Source of the DNA: Siphonodentalium dalli
Lineage: Eukaryota; Mollusca; Scaphopoda; Gadilida; Siphonodentaliidae
Assembly: GCA_032622095.1 (NCBI GenBank)
Contig: CP136069.1
Coordinates: forward strand, 50,206,760-50,270,759
Direction of reading: 5' to 3'
DNA length: 64,000 nucleotides
Shown: positions 38,201 to 50,200 of the stretch, piece after piece
Layout of the letters: each line of letters begins with the position of its first letter
Numbering within the stretch: position 1 is the first letter of the stretch
The notes under the pieces: model-generated
The model's database searches: none
Told to the model about the DNA's origin: nothing
What the model saw: only the letters and a program-made list of their open reading frames with translations
Translations under genes and position numbers: made by a program

Positions 38201-41200
38201 TTATGTATGAAAGTTAGGCCTATATTAAAAAATCAAAATGGATGGAAGATCTAGCCAATAAAATTACAAAAGTCCAAGAATGTGGTAATTTTATCCTCTA
38301 CGTATACAGTAATGCCCAAAGTAATCGACTCCTTAACCACAGCAAAATTATGGGTAACTTTTCAGGATTTAGTCGGAAATATGGCTTGTTGCCATTCATC
38401 ATGAATGGCAACAAGCCATATTTCCGACTAAATCCTGAAAAGTTACCCATAATTCTGCTGTGGTTAAGGAGTCAATTATTTAGGGCATTACGGAAGATGA
38501 ATGTACTTAATGTGACTAAGGCCATCGAATGGGTTCATGCGAAATAACATAAAAGTCTGTAAAACAACTATCATCAACAAATACATGAAAAAACAGATTG
38601 ACTTTATTCTTATTTTCATCATTAACTCTCCAAATAATTGAGATTTTGCATGCCAAACCATTGTTATGTAAATATTACTGTTAACTTACAGCGGAATTAC
38701 CGATTACAGTCAAATATGATACCAATGTTTAATCAAAACTTGACCGTAAACATTGCAAAAAGTGCTCATTGAAAAATATTATAAAAATCATAATATATTT
38801 ATAATATACTTAAAACTTACTACACGTTTATAGATGTTTGCTGACAAATCACTGTAACAGTTTTGTTAACATAACAATGGTTTCAACACGCAAAGTTTCA
38901 TTATTGGAGAATTAATGCACTAGCCACCAATATACTGCCTGAAACATCAAAGATTTGCAGGGGGACTATTATTGATAAACTGTCGAAAAGTGTAGTCTGG
39001 TTCAAAGGCAACAGCACGTGCTCCAATGTTCAATATTCCTACACGTCAATTTTACGCATCAATTTTAGCTCCACCATTGCCCATTAACTAAATTTGCCAC
39101 AGTATATTGGCCCTGTACCTTTCTGAAATCGCAAAACACCACACCGTTATCCCAGGGTTTCCGCTAGGGGGTAGGGAAATGGGGCCGGTAGCCGTCAAGG
39201 GGAATAATCCAGGTAAAAGTAGCCTGTTTTAGCACTGGTTGAACTACTTTCGTTATATCGGCCAATAGAATTTTGTGAGAGTAGAAATGGCAGATTGTTT
39301 TGTTCCATTTCTGCCCAAGTACCAAGCTATCAAACCTTATACATGTACCTGTAACTTTAAAACTAGTAAATTTATTAGATATAAATTAATTTACGAAGTA
39401 CAGAACACCAGTATTAAATGTGGATCCCGAGTTAAACGTGCTCGTTAATGTTAAAAGACTCACTGTGGAAGATCGAGCAGATATTTCAGATGCATAACGT
39501 ATCGGAATATATTTTAGCAGATATTTCGGATGCATAACGTATCGGAATATATTTTAGCAGATATTTCGGATGCATAACGTATCGGAATATATTTTAGCAG
39601 CTGCAGTGTAAATATAGAAGGCTGATTACATATCTGGCCAATGAGTATTCTTTGTGGGCAGTGGTAAGAAGCCTTGATGCCCGGTGCGGCTACTCCCACA
39701 TTTCTCTCTCGCTCTATTACAAAGTGAACAGTATATTTTGCGGTATAAAACATGACAGGTATGATTAAAATACTGCTGTTTTGCATAACATAACCGGGTA
39801 CTATCCGCAACGTAACTAACCAGCCTCAAAGGCATAGCTTCTAGCGATGTCAGTTCCGATCACTTCCTGTTTCAATTTTCTGTATAACAACGCGTTTAGA
39901 GTGTGTACACTCACAAGATATAAAATAAATTCACCTTTTAAAATTCCTTAGTACTTTTCCAACAAAATTCAGAAGTTTTAAACATCTATATACCTTTATA
40001 GACATGCAGTATGTCCTGGGGTATGGCAGGAGGGGAAAACTTGGCGAGGGGAACGGGGCCGTCAAGGGGACCCACTGCCGGTATAGCGGAAACCCTGGTT
40101 ATCCCTTAATTAATATAAGAAAAGAGTTTATCTATTTCTCCATGTTCTTCTTAGTGGTGGTGGGTTTACAGACTTTTAAGACTTTTCGCACATTTACCCG
40201 CTGCGAGTGCCTTGGATCCAAGCCTTGAAATAGTGTGTCTGTCATTGCAGAATGAGGTCCCAAGAGGGTGAATTTGGTGATGCTAGCCCGGTGCGGGATA
40301 GCATCACTAAATTCGCACTCAGGGAAACTCATTCTGCTTAGGCCTCATCTTCTCTGGAAAGTATCTATAGTTTCAAATTAACATTGTTTTTAGTTACCGG
40401 GTACTTTTTCCTTTCTGCTCAGTTGCTTTTTCCCCTAATTTGACTAATCACCAACTTCAACTGGAGAACTTCAATCTGGTCCCAGGTCTCCAATAGCATG
40501 CAGTTGAAGACTAAGCAGAGAGGGTAGGTCTGGTGATGCTAGCCTGTCGTAGGGTAGTGCTGGGCGATATTTAAGCATAAAAATACTGCAGTAATCCTAA
40601 AATCACACCACGGTATACAGTATTACCGATTATTTCAACTATTCCCTTAAAACCCCTGTTGAGTAGTGATCGTTTGGTGCACAAGTCAACTGTTGTTATT
40701 GGAGGAAACAAATAGCTATACAGCTTACAATAAATAATGAAAAACACACCCAACACTTCGTTTTATAAAATTATGGATTACCGATCAGTGACAATTTATC
40801 TTTTGTCTGCATGTATGGATTCAGGACAATGTACCGGTATGCTGAACTCAAATACATGTAATAATCACAATTTATGCTAGCATCATTCAGCGAAGTCAGA
40901 TACATCCAAGAGCTTTGAAATAATCCCCCAGAGCACGTGCTGTGACATTGGATATTGGAATTTTCTGCTGGGTGTGAAATAGTATAATGATTTTATTAAA
41001 TTATGAAATTTGGTGTAAAGAAACCAAGTGGTTTCTTCATAATTCTGATAAAGATAAACCACAATGTATCCGGTAATGGGCTGGTATGACCTGTAACTGT
41101 GATAATACTGTCTTCAAGGTTTACTGGTTATGAAAAAAACAGTATCGGTATTGAAAATCTTACCGATTATGCCAAAATACTGCCCAGCACTACCGAACGG

Positions 41201-44200
41201 AATAGCGACACTAAATTCACCCTCTGGGAACCTCATTCTGCAAATGTCAGACACACTATATCCAGGCTTGCTTGGGTCCCTTTAACATGCCTCGTCCCAA
41301 GGATCAGCAAGCCTTGAAATAGTGTGCCTGACATTTGCAGAATGAGGTTCCCAGAGGGTGAGTTTAGTGACGCTATCCAACACGGTGGGCTAGCATCACC
41401 AAATTCGCCCTCTGGGGACCTCATTCTGCCTCGCATATATAAGAGAATACATTGACCTAATAATATTTACATTGACCTTGTAAGCCAGTGCATTCTCTTA
41501 TATATGCGAGGCTCCCTATGGGAGACTCACATATATAAGAGAATGCACTGGCACAGGGTCTTTAATGCTGCACCAGCACATGGTTAATCAACTTACATCA
41601 ACGCAAGAAGCGAATGAGTCCTGATCACTCATGGAGTCTACGAGATCTAAGCTCTGCTGTGATCTGTCGGTTTCTGTAAATGCTGATATTGCCGTGTCGA
41701 AAGCTAACATGTCGGCATGATGCTCACATTCTCTCTCATATTTGTCCTGCATACGATACGACAGATCAAGCAGACTCTCCAGTCTATGCTGAAGGGCTGC
41801 TGTTGCTGAATCCTGAAATATCGAGAGGCCAATCATGATCGGCAGATGTTTATCCGATAATACCATGCTGACAACAACAATCGTAACCATCAATCTAGAA
41901 CAGAATATACAACATTTTTACAACTGTTCACAAAAAGTGAAGATGATTGGAAAGAGACATTACATTGTATAAAACAAACAAGAATCTATTCGTAAAACAT
42001 TAATCTCGATTGAAATTATGACAATGATAGGTGAAAAATATTTTATTATCACATGGAATATTTTTGGACAGACAGACATATGCCAGCCCCAACAGACGAA
42101 CGATGGCTGATTAATCCCACATCAGTACTATGTGTACCATACATGGTCCAAATAAGGCTGCAATCAAGTCTGAGTTTAGTGTACCTGTCATTTGCAGAAT
42201 GAGGTCCCCACTTAGCTGTCTAGCATCATTAAATTCACCCTCTGGGGATCTCATTCTGCTTTGGCCTCATCCTCTCTGTAAATTTTCTTTATTATCAAAT
42301 TTCTATAGAAAATTCTTCACATAGATACTATTTCTTTTTTAGTTTAGTTTCTCTATATCCCCAAATTGGCAGACGACACATTGCACAATCGAGGTTCCCA
42401 ATGGGTCTACATCACAATATTCACCATTTGGAAACTTCAAGTCTATGTCTCCCATAGCAGATGAGGCCATGCAGAATTAGGTCCCCAGAGGGTGAATTTA
42501 GTGATGCCTGCCGCTATGCAGGATAGCGTCACAAAATTCACTCTCTGGGGACCTCATTCTGAAAATGACAGGCACACTAAACTCAGGATTAGCTGCTATT
42601 ATTAAAATCTATGTTTACCCATTCCCTACACAAAGTAAAAAGTTTGGGTCGTTAGGTCGTCTGAATAATTTGTTTTTATTTTCTTTGTCTTCAACCTGAA
42701 TTTCATCTATAATTAACCCATCATATGAGATAAATGCATTGTCTTGCAACCCAAGTTACCCAACGTATAATGGTATTTTTCAGCTCTTCATAGGAACTGA
42801 TAACTTTAACCCTTTACCCAACAGAACGGCCCTGTGCCAATGCATTCTCTTATATATGCGAGTCGACCATAGGTCGCCTCGCATATATAAGAGAATGCAT
42901 TGGCTTAACACATTAAAAATTATAAAATTGTTAAAGAATGTAAGAAAAAATGGTAAAAAGTGTTTTTTTTAGGCCAATGCATTCTCTTATATATGCGAGG
43001 CGACCTATGGTCGACTCGCATATATAAGAGAATGCATTGGCACAGGGCATAACTGTAACTATCACAATGTGGTCAAGGAGCCGGTTCCAATGATATCCAT
43101 ATTTGTTTGGTTCTATTGAGACAGACCGAAGATATTTTAGGCTGTTGAAGCTTTATTTGGCCGGTTTTGGCCGGTTTGTTGGGCAAAGGGTTAACAATCA
43201 AAGTGTCAATGACACTGTAGCTCAACTTGGGAAGGTGTTATTTTTTGCTGAGCAATGAATAGAATGATAAAGAAGAAGGAAAGCCAAAAAGTTATAGTAA
43301 AGTTCTTGTATGAAATTATTTTCATTTCAAAAGTTTCACCAATAAATGTGGGCTGCAGGGTGTGCAGCTGGATTCAAATTTGAAATCCGAGATGACTGCT
43401 GGCAGCCATGTTTTAAAACGAATTTCGGCAATAATCGATGGCTACAATCTAGAGGTCACCCCGAATATGTAGTTTGGTGACGATTGGATGAGGGATGTGG
43501 TCTGTAGGGAGTGCCAAAGATTTAGTCAAGCAAAGAGTAAAATCCAAGATGGATGCCAGCGGCCATGTTTTTCATAAAAAAAAATTCAAATTCAATAGCT
43601 CCCATCTAGAGGTGATCCTAAACATGACTGCAAATTTTCAAAACAGTTCTCCGATAAATCCCGGGCTGCAGGCTGTGCCGATGGTTCAAGTTTAAAATCC
43701 AAGATAGCTGCTGGTGGCAATTTTTTGGACGAATTTCTGTAAAAGGTGATGGCTCCCATCTAGAGGTCACCCCAAAGATCCTTATGCGGTTTGGTGATGA
43801 TCGGATGAGAGATGTGACCTATAGGGTGTGCCAAAGCATTTACATGTAGTCATATAAAGAGTAAAATCCAAGATGGCTGCTGGAGGCCATGATTTTTTAA
43901 CGAATTTTGGAAATAATCAATGGCTCCCATCTGGAGGTCATCCTGAAGAACCTTATGAAGTTTGGTGGCGATTAGATGAGGAATGTGGTCTGTAGGGTGT
44001 GCCAAAGGATTTGTCATGCAAATAGTAAAATTCAAGATGGCTGCTGATGGCTATGTTTTTCATCGAAAATCGCTAAACTTTGATAGCTCCCATCTAGAGG
44101 TGATCCTAAACATGCCTGTAAATTTTCAAAACATTTTGCCAATAAATGCGGGCTGCAGGGTGTGCTAATGGATTCAAATTTGAAATCCAAAATGGCTGCT

Positions 44201-47200
44201 GGCGGCCATGTTTTTTTATCGAATTTCGGAAAAAATTGATGGCTCCTATCTAGGTCACCCCAAAGATCCATATGAAGTTGGATGATGATCAGATGAGGGA
44301 TGCGGCCTGTAGGGTGAGCCAAAGAAATTGTTGATGGATGCACGGACAGACGATGGACACCAACCCATGGCAATAGCTAGTGATGAGCCGATAATCGGGA
44401 ACGACAATCGGAATCGGCCGATTGTGGCCCATCGGATGACAATCGGTACTCGGGTTTGAACATCGGGATTTCCGATTGTCTAAATAATAAATAGGTGCTT
44501 GTTTTTCTTCAATAAACTGTTTTAAATATGACGATGTTTTGTAGAATAAATGACCAGTAAACATGGGGAAAGTGATACCAAACACAAACTTGATATACAG
44601 ACATGTCCTCTTCAATACCCCGGCCATACCTGGGTCTATGTTATATTAGTAGGGATCACCGGGAAGCACGTGAGACTTTGTGTTAGAGTGATGCTGCAAG
44701 CATGACGCCGTGATTGCGAATAATCATTAATTATTGGCATACCGGAACAGTCGTTTCAGTCGATTGATTTCGTTAGCATTATGATGTACACAACGTACAT
44801 ATCATGGGACTCATGTACGCCCATAGGTAACTTTATTGTTCGTCAACATGTAGACATGTACAACAGAGCTATCTATATAGTACATACAGCGTAACAGGTA
44901 TAAACTATACTATAGAAACCGAAAGTGCATGTCACGTGACTTTAAATAGTCAAAGACAATGTCATTCCATCCAGTCAGCCTCGTGTGACGTCACGTATAT
45001 GTCACCACCAATGATTATTATGATGACCACGCCGAAATTGAATCGTGTCTGTGAAATTGACATGAACATGGTGTAACTTGCAACTAGTTCAGTCGGCTCA
45101 TTTCCTTTGATGTGATGTCTTTGAATTGGGATCAAAGAAAAATGCCGTTTGATGAATTGTTATCAAAAACGAACCGTGGACATGTCATCATGCACGTGGC
45201 TAAGTCTCAAACAATTTGTTGTGGAATAGCCTAAAATACATGGGTAAGTTGCCTGTATTCGATCACAAGTACGCCCATGCCCACCTATATACTTACCCAA
45301 ACATATACTTATGTATACTGTGTACTGGCATATTACTTCGTTTGTTGCTTGCTTCTAATTCTAAGTATTATATAACACATATAACATATTCTGCTATAAT
45401 TATTGAAATAATCGGAATCGGCACCTGAATCGGCCGATTGTGATCTCAAATAATCGGCAATCAGTGCAAGGCTCTATTTGACAATCGGCTCATCACTAGC
45501 AATAGCTCAAACTTTACAAAGTAAAGTTTAGCTAAAAATCGAAGTTATAATCTGTGGCTGAATAATAAAATTAATATCAGACTGATAAAATATTTCCAGT
45601 TGGGGGCTTTTTCTTGGGCAGGTAGAGAGCGGTACAAACAAACAAAAATTTAAATGATGTATACCGGGAGTGAGTCTGATATAAAGAAAGATATGGAAAA
45701 AAATTAAGTAATCACTGAGTACTGTTTCGTTGAAACTGAGAGCCAGCAATATTTTTTGGTGAACCAAGCATCAAATGTGTTGCAATTCAGATAATTCCAA
45801 TGTATGCTTTTATAACCAACGGGAGAATCCATTTAGGCAAGATATGACTTTAATATGTGACAAAGCCCTTTTATACATGTAGTCAATTTTGCTTTATTGC
45901 ATAGCGTCAGTGCATGGCTTTTCTTATGCAGTTAATCGAATATGCATAACACCGAAATCACACAAAAACAAAACACAAGCCATTTTTTTTATCACCAGCA
46001 TTAGTCTATAAATACAGTGTATTGTTTATGTTTCATTCATTCAATTTCATCATCAATTTAGTTTGTTTAAAAATAATAATATATAATAAAGAGCTTCATC
46101 TATATTAATTTTATTTAATTCCATATTATATTATCATCATCTACAATTGTAAAATGTTCAAGAATAAAACGATGTTCTTGCCGGGAACAGCCACCCCCAT
46201 TGATAATAAACTCACTACATACATGTTTATATTTAGAATATATCCAATAAAATATCAGTTAGAAATGCATAACACACATGTAATATTAAACAAATAAACA
46301 AACATTAACTACCCACCAACTATCAGTAAATAGCTACCAAGAACTGGTAGCAAAAACAATGTTTCCCATTAAAAATACTATATTTGTCTGTTTCATGTTA
46401 TGAGAGGGGGGATAATTCTATGTACCGTAGTTGCCGTTTATTATCGGTAATTTTGTTTGTTTCAAAATAAATAGGTATATAAAGAGCCTAATCTATATTA
46501 ATTTGTGTCAATTTAATGTTATTTGATATTATATCATTATCTAAAATGCAGAAATGTTGAAGAATAAAACTATTTTCAGTTTCCCCTCATTCTAAATACT
46601 GCACACATTTATAATTTATTCAATACAATACCTATAAGAAATGCATGCCATCAACATAATCTAATATAAAAACAAACATTTGTTATCACCCATTCGGACC
46701 CAACCATCTAGCCAACAAGAAAAACATACAAAAACCGAATTGATTTCCCAGTATATCGTGCATATTTGTGAGCACAATTTACGAATCTGTATTGTACTAT
46801 GGGAAGAGGAATAACTCTATTCATTAAATGCAACATACATTTTGGGGAAACTAAGCAATAGCTCAAACTTTACAAAGTAAAGTTTAGCTAAAAATCACAT
46901 CTATTTTGTGAAATCGAAGTTATAATCTGTGGCTGAACAATAAAATTAATATTCATGTCCATCAGACTGATTAAATTTTTCCAGTAGGGGGCTTTTTCTT
47001 GGGCAGGTAGAGAGTGGTACAAAAAAAAATTAAACAAATTATGTATACCGGCAGTGTGTCTGATATGAATTAAGTAATCACTGAGTACTGTTTCGTTGAA
47101 ACTGAGAGCCCGCAATATTTTTTGGTGAACCAAGCATCAAATGTGTTGCAATTTAGATAATTCCAATGTATACTTTTATAACAATGGGAGAATCCATTTA

Positions 47201-50200
47201 GACAAGATATGATTTTATAATGTGACAAAGCCGTTTTGTACATGTACCTACAGGTAAAGCAAGATTTGGTTGGTCGTCGATGTATGAGAGCTTCATTATA
47301 GCGTCCTCCCAGTGGGTGATAGCCACCTGTAAAGTCTGCAGACCTGAAGTAATAAGAGCAATACTTAGATACATGTATATGATTAATTTCTTGATTCTCA
47401 TTGATTCATTTGTAGGAAAGACAATGATTTATAATGTCAGCAATGATGACGGTGAAGAAGATGTCCATACTAATGAAAATAATGACAACAATGATGATAA
47501 TGATGGCAGAAATGATAGGATGATGACAACAGTGAAGATGACTATGATGAGGATGACAATGAAGACGACCTCGATGATGTGATGATGATGATCATACCAA
47601 GCGTGATGATATCGATGAGTTGATGATGTTGTTAAAGAGGAAGTAAAGACACCTTCAAGGAAAATATAGTTCCATTTTAAATGTGTCTTTTCATGTTGAC
47701 AAAATTGTTCAACCACCTTTATCACCCATGTTTATCTCACAGTCAACACTAAACAACACAAATTTAATATCATAATTATATTCCAATTAACATAATAATA
47801 ACATTGATCGATATCATTGTGCTACCTTATTTGTATTTATATTTGCGCAGAACTATTTTTCGCTCAGTTTTGAATTCGCGCACTTTCAATTAGCACACCT
47901 AACTGCGCGAATTCAAAACTAACAAAAACATTTTCGTAAAAGTCTTGGATCCGATGACAGTTTCCGTTCTCAGTCGTTTCTGAAGATACATTTGTATATT
48001 TAACACAATCACAGTGGATTTACATCATGTAAAACATAACTACATCATCGATGTGTTGTGTTGCAATGATGGATGTTTATACAGTAATGCCATAAATAAT
48101 CAACTCCTTAACCACAGCAGAATTATGGTTAACTTTTCAGGATTTAGTTGGAAATATGGCTTGTTGCCATTCATCGGAAAGTTCTCAGTGAGAACTTTCC
48201 GATGAATGGCAACAAGCCATAAATCCTGAAAAGTTACCCATAATTTTGCTGCGGTTAAGGAGTCGATTATTTAGGGCATTACTGTATGCTCCAAATAATG
48301 ATTCTGATATTGATTATAGTTATGGACTGGACATCAATGCAATGAACTCGAAAACAGAATAACTCAACCGCGAAGGCAAATGACTTCAGAAAAATCAACA
48401 TTTGGTTGTGGGTTGTGATGACATAGCTAACTCAGTCTGAGTGGTCACGATGTCACTCCAGGGTGGTGAATGGGGGAGCATGCTTTCATGCACATGTAAT
48501 CTAGAATATGTGCATTTCATACGTTGCCATGATTTGTAAGTCACTTGGCATTGAGTAATGGTTTTGGATTTTTTATATCAGTCGTTTTCCCTGTGGTATA
48601 TTTTAAATTCAGAGTTGTGCTATTTTTCGCTCAGTTTTAAATTTGCACACCGACGGGTGTGCGAAAAATAGTACTGCACCAATTTAAATACAAGTAAGGT
48701 AAGCTCTTACATCACTGTGATTGCCGATAATACACGTGAGTCATACTAAAGGACATGAGGCCGGGTTTAGGGGCTACTAGTAATTATGTGATAAAATTGG
48801 TTGCTATCCTTCACCATTATTTCTAAGATCAGGCAAAATGGGAGAAATACATACCCAATTCACATAGCTGTAGTGGCGTCAATGCTTCAGTGTCGATATT
48901 GGTGATGGTTGAAGCAACAGAAGCTTCATCAATACTTCGTAATGAATTGGATAATGATCCTTTCTGCAACGCTGAGAGATTTGACAGCGGACTTACACTT
49001 TTACGATTTCGAATTGAATTGTCTGCAATAAAAAAAAATTTCATTAGGCCAATATAAAAATAATTGCTAGATTTACATTAGAGGTGCCACGATTATTGAT
49101 TTTGATAATCGATAATCGGTCGTCAATAATCGACTATAATCGATTAATCGTACCTAATATTAATAACATCAGTGGAAGGCCTATTGCCATATTGGTTGGG
49201 TGCTGCTTAAGTGCTATCGCTGCTTGTTTGCGACATCGGCTGATGTAATTATTATGTTAATAAAGTGCATCATAAACCACCGGTAATGACTAATGAGCAC
49301 AATGTATTCAATACGAGCACTGTTCTCGGCGATGTCATGGTTATAATATTTAGGAGTTCATTGGAACCAACGTAGCGATTAATTTACTAGTAATAGCCAA
49401 ACATACAAGCAATATAAAAGTAGGAATGCACGACAGACCGAAGGTGGTCCCTAAAAGAAGGAATCTAATGTTACGGAAATTATAAGTTTCAGCAAACATC
49501 CAGAGCATGGATAACAATCACAAAGGTGGTCCTCCCCCCCCCCAGAAAATTTCAGGACTCAGAACAAGTTAAGTATTTGATAATGGTCAATTTCATTCAG
49601 CAGTCACCACACAATAAGCGATAGCCTGTACTAGTAACATCTAAGTATACTTATACAAACAAAGTATACTTGCTGCAAATGACACCACGGAGAATATCGC
49701 TGATTAAAATGCCGTAGGTTCCCTGGTTTCGAGAGAATGTCAATCAACTCCCCTTTGGTCCAATGAGATTCAAGGGCGAGTGCATTCAGTTCATTGACAG
49801 TCAGCCCAATTCAAAGACATAGTGCCGCCATTCTTGTAGAAATATACAACAACATCGGCATAAGTTCAAAGCTGCAGTGCCGCCAATTTGAAGAATATAC
49901 AATGACCCGAAGAGTAACCATGTCACATCATCAAATGAACTGCCGACTGTTTGCAACATAAGTTAGTAGTACTCATGTTGTCGGAATCTCTTTGATACAT
50001 GATCAAAGGTTATTAACCCCTCGGTTGTAGATTAAACTGTGCAAAACATTCAGGGTATTCAACAATAACTCGCATTTTCCAACGTCTGAAATAAATAATG
50101 CAGATTAATCGACGACGGAAATGGTAATCGATTATCGGCTTTATCAACGGTTCATCGATTATACGATTAATCATGGCACCCCTAATGTACATCCAACTTT

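Noticed and set aside
47244-47248. Alternative exon 3 donor CTGTAG|GTACAT
   Set aside because: More canonical-looking, but it ends the exon in phase 1, which puts exon 4 out of frame and loses the LESLLD match.
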